8,986 bases of DNA from Candidatus Eisenbergiella stercorigallinarum (lineage in GTDB: Bacteria > Bacillota > Clostridia > Lachnospirales > Lachnospiraceae). This document shows positions 1-6,887 of this stretch, piece after piece. A program made the translations under genes and the position numbers. The stretch lies in assembly GCA_019120525.1 (NCBI GenBank), contig DWUW01000182.1:1-8986 (forward strand), in the 5' to 3' direction. Position 1 is the first letter of the stretch. The number at the start of each line of letters is the position of its first letter. The notes under the pieces are model-generated. The model worked only from the letters and a program-made list of their open reading frames with translations, made no database searches and was not told the origin of the DNA.

Positions 1-254
1 CGCTTTTCCTTCTCCATCCGCTCCTCCAGCCTGCGGGAGCGCTCCTCCATCTGGGCGGCCAGCTGACGGTCAAATTCCGCCCGCTTCGCCTCCGCCGCTT
101 CGGAAAGCTCCTTCTTCCTGGCCTCCAGCGCGTCCTTCATCTGGCCGGCCGCTTCCTCCACGTCCACAAGGCGCTTCAGGACCTCTCCAATGGACTGTTC
201 CGAGGAAGTCTCCGCCTGGGAGGCGTTCGTCCTGACAGTATCCGTATTCGCCAT
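1..254 (-). CDS. Charged coiled-coil protein, N-terminal part (cut by window edge)
   Basis: I do not recognise this protein. The start codon at 254 is preceded by a strong ribosome binding site (TAAGGAGGAG, about 258-267), and the frame stays open for 84 codons to the edge of the window, so the C-terminus is missing. The first 20 or so residues are polar and rich in Ser, Thr, Asn and Gln. From about residue 22 on, the chain is almost entirely Glu, Lys, Arg, Ala, Leu and Gln, with heptad-like spacing of Leu, Val and Met (for example GEVLKRLVDVEEAAGQMKDA and MEERSRRLEERMEKEK). This predicts a long cytoplasmic alpha-helical coiled coil. No signal peptide or membrane segment is visible. The gene diverges from the LysR gene, a classic arrangement for a regulator and its target. 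It could be a scaffold or filament-like protein, or the coiled-coil start of a larger protein. The reading frame is sure; the function is unknown. Confidence 0.75.
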   Translation of the reverse strand, partial: MANTDTVRTNASQAETSSEQSIGEVLKRLVDVEEAAGQMKDALEARKKELSEAAEAKRAEFDRQLAAQMEERSRRLEERMEKEK

Positions 255-306
255 CTTACTCCTCCTTATCGCCGCAATTCTTACCTTTTCATTTTGCTCC
301 TGGCGT

Positions 307-335
307 ATTATACTATGATTAAATCATATTGAAAA
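307..335 (-). promoter_or_regulatory. Promoter for the leftward coiled-coil gene
   Basis: On the minus strand a perfect -10 hexamer TATAAT lies at 312-307. A weak -35 candidate TTTTCA lies 17 bp upstream at 335-330. The region is strongly AT-rich compared with the GC-rich genes around it. The predicted start near 300 would leave a leader of about 45 nt before the ATG at 254. The 15-bp palindrome at 314-328 falls between the two hexamers, so a bound repressor would block this promoter. Confidence 0.5.
314..328. promoter_or_regulatory. Perfect 15-bp palindrome, candidate LysR operator
   Basis: TATGATTAAATCATA is a perfect inverted repeat with 7-bp arms around one central base. It contains T-N11-A spacing (314 to 326 and 316 to 328), the loose signature of LysR-type binding boxes. 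It lies between the -35 and -10 of the leftward promoter and directly upstream of the lysR -35 candidate. This is the expected place for a regulator that represses itself and controls a divergent gene. AT-rich DNA gives chance palindromes, so this remains a candidate. Confidence 0.4.
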
Positions 336-359
336 ATAATATTATGATATATGTATTAT
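329..359 (+). promoter_or_regulatory. Candidate promoter of the LysR gene
   Basis: On the plus strand TTGAAA (329-334) is a good -35 match. Possible -10 boxes are TGTATT (352-357, 17-bp spacing) and TATTAT (354-359, 19-bp spacing). Transcription from here would start near 365, about 35-40 nt before the chosen ATG at 403. This placement also argues against using the ATG at 358, which would fall inside the promoter. Confidence 0.4.
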
Positions 360-402
360 GTTAAAAACGCATATTTCATATGTAAATGACAGGAGATTTT
401 CC

Positions 403-1302
403 ATGGACGCAAGCTTTGATTACTATAAAGTGTTTTATTATGTAGCCAAATACAGTAACTTCACCAAAGCCGCAAACGCGATGCTTTCCAGCCAGCCGGC
501 AGTCACCAGGAGCATCCAGAATCTGGAAAGCGAGCTGGGCTGCCGCCTCTTCATCCGTTCCCACCACGGCGTCACCCTCACGCCGGAGGGAAAGCTTCTG
601 TACCGTTACGTGGCGCCCGCCTGCGAACGGATCCTGCGGGGAGAGGAGGAGCTTGGCCTGGCCCTTGGGCTGCACGGAGGCTCCGTCAGCATCGGCGCCA
701 CGGAAACGGCCCTGCACTGCCTGCTCCTTGACTGTCTTTCCGGTTTCCAGAGAGAGCATCCGGACGTGAAGATCCGCATCAGCAACGGCACCACCGCCCA
801 GGTGCTTTCCGACATGAAGGAAGGGCGTACGGATCTTGCCGTGATCCCTACCCCCTTTCAGCTGGAAAAGCCCTATACCTCCGTCCGTCTGAAGCAGATC
901 AGGAGCGTCCTTGTGGGCGGCCCCCGCTTTGCGCACCTTTGCAGCGCGCCGTTAAATCTGTCCGAGCTGAAGCAGTACCCCCTGGCCGGCCTTTCCGGCT
1001 CCACCATGTCCTACCGCTTCTACGAGGATTTTTTTGCCGCCCACGGCCTTTCCCTTCATTATGATATTGAGATGGCCAACGCGGACCTTCTTCTCCCGGT
1101 CGCCGCGCATGATCTGGGCCTGGCCTTCGTCCCGGAGCGGCTGGCCGCCGATCTTCTGGAGCAGGGAAAGCTCTTCTCCATCCCTCTGAAGGAGGAGATC
1201 CCCCTGCGCCACGTCTGCCTGGTCCGGGATCCGGGCAGGCCGCTGGGCGCGGCGACCAGGTGCCTGCTGGAGCTTCTGATGAAGGAAAGAGGGCCTCAGT
1301 AA
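403..1302 (+). CDS. LysR-family transcriptional regulator
   Basis: This is a 299-residue LysR-type DNA-binding regulator, the usual family length. An N-terminal winged helix-turn-helix covers about residues 1-65; the recognition region is seen as FTKAANAMLSSQPAVTRSIQ followed by NLESELGCRLFIR and TLTPEGKLLYRY, all textbook LysR landmarks. A linker helix follows, and a periplasmic-binding-protein-like effector domain fills about residues 90-295, starting with a strand of the type GGSVSIGATETALH. I chose the ATG at 403 because AGGAG (391-395) sits 7 bases upstream and the family normally starts right before the FDYYKVFYYVAK helix; the in-frame ATG at 358 has no such site. The effector cannot be told from sequence. 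The likely targets are itself and the divergent coiled-coil gene. Its stop codon overlaps the end of the convergent RsbW-like gene by 7 bp. Confidence 0.93.
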   Translation: MDASFDYYKVFYYVAKYSNFTKAANAMLSSQPAVTRSIQNLESELGCRLFIRSHHGVTLTPEGKLLYRYVAPACERILRGEEELGLALGLHGGSVSIGATETALHCLLLDCLSGFQREHPDVKIRISNGTTAQVLSDMKEGRTDLAVIPTPFQLEKPYTSVRLKQIRSVLVGGPRFAHLCSAPLNLSELKQYPLAGLSGSTMSYRFYEDFFAAHGLSLHYDIEMANADLLLPVAAHDLGLAFVPERLAADLLEQGKLFSIPLKEEIPLRHVCLVRDPGRPLGAATRCLLELLMKERGPQ

Positions 1303-1703
1303 TTTTTCCGGATCCTTAAAATATTCTGCCCGTCCTTATATTCATAGGCCACGTCGTCCATGCTTTTCTTTACCAGGAAGATCCCAAGGCCGCCGATCTT
1401 TCGCTCCTTCGCGGAGAGGGTCACGTCCGGATCCTCCTTTGCCAGCGGGTCATAGGGCACGCCCTGATCGATAAAGGTGATCCGGGCGCCGGGCGGCTCC
1501 GTAAGCGTCTCCACCCGCACCGTTACGGGGCCCGTCCCGGTCCCGTAGGCGTAATGGGCGATATTTCCGAACAGCTCGTCCACGGCCACATCGATCTGCA
1601 TCATGGCTTTTCCCGGGCACCCATCTTCCTCCAGCAGGCTGTTGACAAATTCTGTCGCGGCTTCTATGTTTTCAATGGAAGCCTCAAGCGTTATTTCCCT
1701 CAT
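1296..1703 (-). CDS. RsbW-like serine kinase / anti-sigma factor (GHKL ATPase)
   Basis: This 135-residue soluble protein has the HATPase_c_2 fold of anti-sigma kinases such as RsbW and SpoIIAB. Visible ATP-site motifs are the N box VDELFGNIAHYAYG with the Mg-binding Asn47, the G1 box IDQGVPYDP with Asp79 and Gly81, and the G2 box IGGLGIFLVKKSMD near residues 103-116. All key residues are present, so it should be an active kinase. Such proteins phosphorylate a STAS antagonist on serine and bind a sigma factor or other target. The ATG at 1703 is preferred because AAAGGA lies a few bases upstream; an in-frame ATG at 1718 has no site. The start overlaps the end of the phosphatase gene by 20 bp, implying translational coupling. 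It is the last gene of the six-gene unit; the antagonist is the first. No sigma factor is nearby, so its output target is unknown. Confidence 0.9.
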   Translation of the reverse strand: MREITLEASIENIEAATEFVNSLLEEDGCPGKAMMQIDVAVDELFGNIAHYAYGTGTGPVTVRVETLTEPPGARITFIDQGVPYDPLAKEDPDVTLSAKERKIGGLGIFLVKKSMDDVAYEYKDGQNILRIRKNY

Positions 1704-3417
1704 CCGCTTTCCTTTCATTGCGGTTCACCAGGCAGAGCATGGTGATGTCGTCAAACTGGGGCGCGCTTCCCACGAAGCCGTCGATTTCCTCCTTCACACG
1801 CCCGAGAAGCTCCTGCGCGGACGCCTCCGGATGCGCGTTCAGGGCAGAAAGCATCCGGTCCGTCCCGAACAGCCTGTTTTCCGCGTCCGTTGCCTCCGGC
1901 ACGCCGTCCGTATAGACGAAGATCGCCTCCCCCGGCGCAAGCGTCAGCTCGTATTCCCGGTAACGGCTGTTTTCCATTCCGGCAAGCACCAGGCCGTGCC
2001 GGTCCTTATAAAGGGAAAAGCCCTCTCCCTCTCTTTTCACCGCCGGATATTCATGGCCGGCGTTGGCCGCGGTCAGTTTTCCGGTGGAAAGCTGATAGAT
2101 CCCGAGCCAGACCGTCACGAACATCTCCGACTCGTTGTTTTCACAGAGCTGATTGTTCACGCTTTCCAGCACCTCTTTGGGGGAAGCGCCCATCTGCGCC
2201 CTGTTTTTCAGGAGGGTCTTCGCGATCACCATGAACAGCGCCGCGGGGACGCCCTTTCCGGACACGTCCGCCATCACCAGGGCCAGATGGTCCTCGTCAA
2301 CCAGGAAGAAATCGTAGAAATCCCCTCCCACCTCCTTGGCGGGAGTCATGGTGGCATAGATGTCGATCTCCTTCCGGTCCGGATAGGGAGGGAAAATGCT
2401 CGGGAGCATGTCCGCCTGGATGTGGGCCGCCACGTCCAGCTCCGCCCCGATCCTCTCCTTTTCCGCCGTCACGCGGGTCAGGTTTTCGATATAGGCGTTG
2501 ATATCCTCCTCCATCTTCAGGACGCTTTCGGAAAGCATCTGGATCTCGTCTCCCGTATGGATCCTCTTCAGCGCGTCCGAGATCACGTTGTTGTTTCTTA
2601 CGAACATGCCCGCCGCCTTCGCCACCTGCTTCACCGGGTCGATCAGGGTACGCATCAGAAACCAGGTGGCCGCCGCAAGAAGCAGCAGGGTGATCGCGCT
2701 TCCCACAAGGACGATGCGGACCAGATAGCCCTTCACATTCTCCTGCAGGGTGGACATGGGGATCTCCACGCCGATGAAGGCCACGGTCCTTCCGTCCTGC
2801 ACCACCGGGTACATGGCGGAGGTGTTGTAGCCGAATTCCCCTTTTGAGATAAAATAATTATCTGCGTGTACGCCCGTTTCATACGCCTGGATGCAGTCCT
2901 GCACATAGTCCTGCAGGACCGCGCTCCTGTCGCCGATGGAAAACTGCTGTTCTTCGATGTGATAGCTGTCCGTGATGTAATAGATGGGATTCCATTCCAT
3001 CCGGTCATAGGCCTCCTGGTCGAAATTTTTCAGAAGGTCGATGTCAAAGACAAATACGAAGATATCGTTTGCCTGCATGGAGGCGCGCAGCCTGTCCAGC
3101 TGCTCTTTGATCCGAAGATAGCTTTCGCTCTCCGCGATCCGGTCGATCTCCTCCTTCCCCGCCTGTCCGGTACAGTAGCGGTACACCGCGTCCGCGTACC
3201 CGGCAAGCTCCTCTTCGGTAAAATAGCCCTCCGCCGTGCGGGCGACCTGATAGGCCATTTCATTATACTGCCTTGTGATGGATTTCCAGTAGGTGGAAAC
3301 CCCTGCCGCCGCCGTTCCCGCCATGATGCACACGCCCACGATGCACAGGCCGAGAATGAACTTGAAGGCCAGGCTGAACCTGTAATTCTGTTTCTTCGTC
3401 TTTTCCCGCGTATTCAC
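1684..3417 (-). CDS. Membrane SpoIIE/PP2C-type serine phosphatase with Cache-like sensor and HAMP
   Basis: With the start used here it has 577 residues. A first membrane helix (about 19-40, FILGLCIVGVCIMAGTAAAG) is followed by an extracytoplasmic domain of about 190 residues. The end of that domain (YFISKGEFGYNTSAMYPVV, then VAFIGVEIPMSTLQ) looks like a Cache-type sensor. Membrane helix 2 spans about 233-255, then a HAMP domain (about 256-310), a helical linker with GAELDVAAHIQADMLPSIFP, and a SpoIIE phosphatase domain (about 340-565). Metal-binding motifs are GGDFYDF (Asp366), DVSGKG (Asp384), TDGVPEA (Asp504) and QFDDITM. It should dephosphorylate the STAS antagonist in response to an outside signal, as RsbU and RsbP do in their systems. 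I prefer the GTG at 3417: it shares GTGA with the stop of the GH3 gene and has AGGGAG 9 bases upstream. An ATG at 3450 would add 11 residues and has only a weak site. Confidence 0.92.
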   Translation of the reverse strand: MNTREKTKKQNYRFSLAFKFILGLCIVGVCIMAGTAAAGVSTYWKSITRQYNEMAYQVARTAEGYFTEEELAGYADAVYRYCTGQAGKEEIDRIAESESYLRIKEQLDRLRASMQANDIFVFVFDIDLLKNFDQEAYDRMEWNPIYYITDSYHIEEQQFSIGDRSAVLQDYVQDCIQAYETGVHADNYFISKGEFGYNTSAMYPVVQDGRTVAFIGVEIPMSTLQENVKGYLVRIVLVGSAITLLLLAAATWFLMRTLIDPVKQVAKAAGMFVRNNNVISDALKRIHTGDEIQMLSESVLKMEEDINAYIENLTRVTAEKERIGAELDVAAHIQADMLPSIFPPYPDRKEIDIYATMTPAKEVGGDFYDFFLVDEDHLALVMADVSGKGVPAALFMVIAKTLLKNRAQMGASPKEVLESVNNQLCENNESEMFVTVWLGIYQLSTGKLTAANAGHEYPAVKREGEGFSLYKDRHGLVLAGMENSRYREYELTLAPGEAIFVYTDGVPEATDAENRLFGTDRMLSALNAHPEASAQELLGRVKEEIDGFVGSAPQFDDITMLCLVNRNERKADEGNNA

Positions 3418-5060
3418 TCTTTTCTTCTCCCTGCTGAGATTTCCTTCCATTTTTTCCAGACCGGTTCCGGGACCGCTCCCGCCGCGTGCCGGGGCTTCCC
3501 GTGCCCCCCGGTCATCCCGAGCTCCTCCTGAAAGGCCGTATATTCCTCCGGGGAAAGGCAGATCACCTGCGGCCGTCCCAGGCAGCCCAGCCTTCTGAGG
3601 TCCAGATAATCCGGATTCTGCGCCATCAGCGCCCTGTCCAGCCGGCCGGCCGGCCTTCTTTCCTCCGCCTCATCCCCGGCTCCCTCCGGCGCTTCCAGGC
3701 TGAACGCCGCCCCGTAGCAGACGGGAGCTTCCCAGGACAGCTGGCCGATGCAGTAGCTGCGGATGGAAAGGCCGTATCTTGCGGCCAGCTGCGAAACGGC
3801 CCTCTCCGCCTGAAAAACGCTCATTTTCTCTCCCGCCACATTCAGAAACAGGTTCCTTCGCAGCACAAATTCCACGATGGGGCTTTCCCCCAGGAACCCC
3901 GTCACCCGGACCACGTCGCCGGTGCGGTAGCGGTACAGCCCGGAAAAGGTGGTCAGGACGGGCTCATAAAGCGCGCCGATTCTCACCTGTCCGGGAAGAA
4001 ATGTTTCTTCCGCGTTCTCTTCTTCCCCTTCCGTCCAGGGGAGGTATTCGTAAAAGGCGCTCTCCGGCAGCATCACATAGCGCCATTCCTCTGGCCGGAG
4101 GGCCACTCCCATATGGCATTCCGAGGCCACATAGGAAAAATAGTAGACCGGCGTTTTCCCCAGGAACCTGCGCAGGCTTCCGTCCTCCGTCTCAAAGGGC
4201 CTTCCGCCGATCCCGCTTACAAGCGAAAGGCCCGGCCAGAGCCTTTCGGAGATCCCTTCCCATCCCTTTTGGCACTCTTCTTCCACGCGCCGCAGCCGTT
4301 CTTCGTATACGGGCATTTCCAGGAGCTTCGCCTTTGTCCTCTCCGGAAGGCCGATCCCCTCCGGGATCCGTTTTTTTCGCATATTTTTTAGGACGCTGCG
4401 CCAGTGCTTCTCCAGATACTGGAAAAAAAGGAGCTGGTCGTACAGAAAGATGGACTCTATGGTGGTGATCTCCTCCACAGCGAACGCGGTCCACACCTTC
4501 GCGTACAGGATGTCTCTTCCGTTCTGTCCGAACAGCGTCTCTTCGCCGCCGGCGAATTCGTCGAAAGAAAGGAAGCCGTTTCGGAACAGATACTGATAAT
4601 AAAGCTCTGACAGGAGATATTCCTTCTTTTCCTGCGTCAATCCCACGCGGAAGCCGTTTACGAACAGCCGCTTCCCGCCCGCCTTTTTATGAGCCAGGTT
4701 TTTGTACCATTCGATCTGATCCGAATACCGTTCCAGAGAAGCGAAGGTCACAGGGATCCGTTTCGATCCCCCTTCCGTTCCCGAGGTCCGTAAGAAACCG
4801 GCGGCCGGATACGCCGTCAGCACCTTTTCTTCTCCCCGCGCCATCCGGTCCAGATAAGGCTGCAGGGAAGCGTAGGAAGAAAGCGGCACTCTTTTTCGGT
4901 ATTCCGCCGAAGTTTCCATGGAGCCGAAGCCATATTTTTTTCCGTATACCGTATCCCGGTTGTCCGCAAGCAGCCTGCGAAGATTGTCCTCGTTGATCTG
5001 CCCCGCGCGGGCGCAGGCCTTTACAAGCCCGGGCTCCAGTCCTGTCTCCTGTCCGTTCAT
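3414..5060 (-). CDS. GH3-family acyl-adenylating enzyme (putative acyl-amido synthetase)
   Basis: This 548-residue protein belongs to the GH3 branch of the adenylate-forming superfamily. Plant members join amino acids to acids such as jasmonate and auxin through an acyl-AMP intermediate; bacterial members are mostly uncharacterised. Motifs in order are the phosphate loop RTSGTEGGSKRIPVT (91-105), the second ATP motif YFSYVASECHMG (307-318), and the third motif TTFSGLYRYRTGDVVRVTGF (370-389), with FLNVAGEKMS (405-414) starting the C-terminal lobe. The end GGHGKPRH (518-525) resembles the QYKxPR stretch of plant GH3 proteins. No membrane segment is visible, so it should be cytoplasmic. The ATG at 5060 overlaps the MATE stop as ATGA and has AAGGA 8 bases upstream, so translation is coupled. 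The acid and amine substrates cannot be predicted. The family call is firm; the reaction is inferred from family. Confidence 0.88.
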   Translation of the reverse strand: MNGQETGLEPGLVKACARAGQINEDNLRRLLADNRDTVYGKKYGFGSMETSAEYRKRVPLSSYASLQPYLDRMARGEEKVLTAYPAAGFLRTSGTEGGSKRIPVTFASLERYSDQIEWYKNLAHKKAGGKRLFVNGFRVGLTQEKKEYLLSELYYQYLFRNGFLSFDEFAGGEETLFGQNGRDILYAKVWTAFAVEEITTIESIFLYDQLLFFQYLEKHWRSVLKNMRKKRIPEGIGLPERTKAKLLEMPVYEERLRRVEEECQKGWEGISERLWPGLSLVSGIGGRPFETEDGSLRRFLGKTPVYYFSYVASECHMGVALRPEEWRYVMLPESAFYEYLPWTEGEEENAEETFLPGQVRIGALYEPVLTTFSGLYRYRTGDVVRVTGFLGESPIVEFVLRRNLFLNVAGEKMSVFQAERAVSQLAARYGLSIRSYCIGQLSWEAPVCYGAAFSLEAPEGAGDEAEERRPAGRLDRALMAQNPDYLDLRRLGCLGRPQVICLSPEEYTAFQEELGMTGGHGKPRHAAGAVPEPVWKKWKEISAGRRKE

Positions 5061-6814
5061 TCCTTTTTCCTTCCGTCCTGCGGCTGCCTGGGGAATCCCA
5101 GATACAGGGTGTTCATTCCCAGGGTATAGCTGTAGCTGATCTCCCCGGCCATGCTCCGGAGCATATTTACGCCCAGATACCGAAGATCCTCCTGGTCCTT
5201 CGCCCTTTCAAAGGGATCGTAGCGGTCCCCCGCGCACCGGATCCGGATCCCGGTGACCGTCTCCAGGGCAAAGGCCCGAAGATCCACGCTCTTCATCTCC
5301 GGATTCTCCTCCTTCATCACCATCAGCATCTCCTCGATCGCCATGGCGATGCGGTTCGTGCCCTTTCGGTCCATATGGTTCCGGATGCAGAACTCCCGGA
5401 TCTGGTCGCTGGCATCGCAGATATTCTGCTCCGAAGGCGCAATGGAAAAATCCAGCACCAGCCCTTCCCGTTCCAGATAGTCGTCCAGCAGAAGGAACCG
5501 GGAAAGACAATGCCCTCCCTTCCCGCTTTTCCGGGAAACCGCGGCGGTAATGGCCGCGCAGCAGCAGACGGCCAGAACGCCTCCCAGCGGCAGAAAGAGC
5601 CAGAACGGCCCGCCGCAGGCTGCCAGGATAAGGGCCGCCGCCAGCGGAAAGAAAAACCGCTTCAGGCCCACGAGCAGGTTGGAAAGAAGGATCCGGTCCG
5701 TGGAGTTAAACAGGGAGCCCCAGACGCTGCAGAAAAGCTCCGGGAACAGGGAAAGCCCCAGCCAGAAAAGCGGCAAAAAAACTGGCTCCGGCAGCGCGAA
5801 CAGCGCCTGTATGCTTCCATGGAGCACAAGGAGCGCCAGCGCGAAAAGGCCGGTCAGCGCCATTCCCGTTCTCAGCTGCAGCTTCATCAGGATCCGGATG
5901 CCGCTGTTTTCCTTCACCGAATGGAAGACCGCGATCATCGGCCCGGCCGCCTGTGGCAAGCCGGAGGAAATGCACAGCGACAGCTCGCTGAGGCTGTTCA
6001 GCACTGCCCAGACGGCGGCCCCCTTTGTCCCAAGCGTAAGAAGGATCAGGGAATTAAGAAGGAAAAGCCGGACCGCGTCCATCAGATTTCCCACCGCCGC
6101 GGGGCTTCCGTATTTCAGGATCTCCCAGGTTCCTTTGAAGCAAAGAAGCCTCCCGTCAAACCGGTAGGCGGAATGCTCCTCCTGAAGCACCAGGAACCCG
6201 TATACACAGGAAGCCGCCATGGAGAGCACGCTGGCAGCGGCGGCGCCCGCCATCCCGAAATCGAACAGGTACAGAAAGACCCAGTCCAGGACCACGTCCG
6301 TGCCGATCACGATCCCCATCATGATCATGATCTCCTTCCCCTTTCCCTCCAGCTGGAGGTAATAAAGAGGGATGTAAGCGATCACGACCGGGATCAGCCC
6401 CGCGAAGGTGGCAAGGCTGTAGTCATATACATAGCCGGAAAGCGCCCCGCCCTGGGAAAGCAGCAGGGATATCGGGGCGCAGAAAAAAAACCCCGCCGCC
6501 GTCGCCAGCGCCCCGACCGCGAGGCCAAGAAGCAGCGCGGTATGATAGTACCTTCTGCTGCTTTCCATATCGTCCCTTCCCGCCTCCCCTGAGGACAGGA
6601 TGGAGGCTCCCCCCGCCAGGAGGGAACCGAACGTGCAGATCAGCTGATACAGCGGCCCGCACATGTTCACAGCGGCAAGCGCGTCATTTCCGATCCGCTG
6701 CGCCACAAAGGCGCTGTCGATCAGCGTATTGATGGTACCCGCCAGGACGGAAAACATCACCGGGATCAGCGTCCGTCCATATTCCCGGCGCAGGAAATGA
6801 TCGTCTCGAAGCAT
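5057..6814 (-). CDS. MATE-family transporter fused to a degenerate RsbW-like (GHKL) domain
   Basis: This is a 585-residue fusion. Residues 1 to about 427 form a MATE (multi-antimicrobial extrusion) exporter with about 12 hydrophobic segments, beginning LIPVMFSVLAGTINTLIDSA and continuing with IGNDALAAVNMCGPLYQLIC, both typical of the N-terminal MATE repeat. Residues about 450-575 are cytoplasmic and resemble a HATPase_c_2 anti-sigma kinase: AIEEMLMVMKEE matches the N box, CAGDRYDPF the G1 box and YLGVNMLRSM the G2 box. The catalytic positions are lost, with Val499 where Asn is expected and Cys527 where Asp is expected, so the domain probably cannot hydrolyse ATP normally and may be a docking module. 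I chose ATG 6814, which has GGAGG 4 bases upstream; a longer frame to 6880 runs through intergenic hairpins without a site. The exported substrate is unknown. The gene overlaps GH3 by 4 bp. Confidence 0.9.
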   Translation of the reverse strand: MLRDDHFLRREYGRTLIPVMFSVLAGTINTLIDSAFVAQRIGNDALAAVNMCGPLYQLICTFGSLLAGGASILSSGEAGRDDMESSRRYYHTALLLGLAVGALATAAGFFFCAPISLLLSQGGALSGYVYDYSLATFAGLIPVVIAYIPLYYLQLEGKGKEIMIMMGIVIGTDVVLDWVFLYLFDFGMAGAAAASVLSMAASCVYGFLVLQEEHSAYRFDGRLLCFKGTWEILKYGSPAAVGNLMDAVRLFLLNSLILLTLGTKGAAVWAVLNSLSELSLCISSGLPQAAGPMIAVFHSVKENSGIRILMKLQLRTGMALTGLFALALLVLHGSIQALFALPEPVFLPLFWLGLSLFPELFCSVWGSLFNSTDRILLSNLLVGLKRFFFPLAAALILAACGGPFWLFLPLGGVLAVCCCAAITAAVSRKSGKGGHCLSRFLLLDDYLEREGLVLDFSIAPSEQNICDASDQIREFCIRNHMDRKGTNRIAMAIEEMLMVMKEENPEMKSVDLRAFALETVTGIRIRCAGDRYDPFERAKDQEDLRYLGVNMLRSMAGEISYSYTLGMNTLYLGFPRQPQDGRKKE

Positions 6815-6887
6815 TTTTCCTCCAGGCCAATTACTGCCGCGGATCCGCCGCAAAGCGCGGCAGGACCCTGCCGGCGGCATCCGCCGC
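6815..6887 (-). other. Intergenic spacer with two GC-rich hairpins inside the operon
   Basis: This 73-bp spacer is the only sizeable gap in the six-gene unit. CGGCGG and CCGCCG (6872-6877 and 6881-6886) form a 6-bp stem with a 3-base loop directly after the ATP-grasp TAG stop. CTGCCGCG and CGCGGCAG (6834-6841 and 6856-6863) form a perfect 8-bp stem with a 14-base loop; GCAGG/CCTGC (6860-6864 and 6867-6871) is an overlapping alternative pairing. No T run follows on the minus strand, so it is not an ordinary intrinsic terminator. It may be an RNA processing or stability element that sets different amounts of the upstream and downstream proteins. Confidence 0.45.

Noticed and set aside
1303..1330. 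Possible terminator for lysR (T run at 1303-1307 and GGATCC)
   Set aside because: The T run comes before the short palindrome rather than after it, and the bases encode the conserved C-terminus of the RsbW-like protein.
1603..2847. Plus-strand open frame of 414 codons
   Set aside because: It lies wholly antisense to the SpoIIE phosphatase and kinase genes, which have clear domain motifs. Its translation is rich in His, Arg and Gly without any recognisable motif, as expected from a GC-rich shadow frame.
3641..3655. Tandem GGCC/CCGG run
   Set aside because: It is a short run in a GC-rich, poorly conserved Arg/Pro/Ala/Gly loop of the GH3 protein and is explained by codon choice; it is not a repeat element.
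5375..6592. Plus-strand open frame of 405 codons
   Set aside because: It is antisense to the MATE gene and its translation is a low-complexity mix of Gln, Arg, Lys and Pro with no motif or ribosome site.
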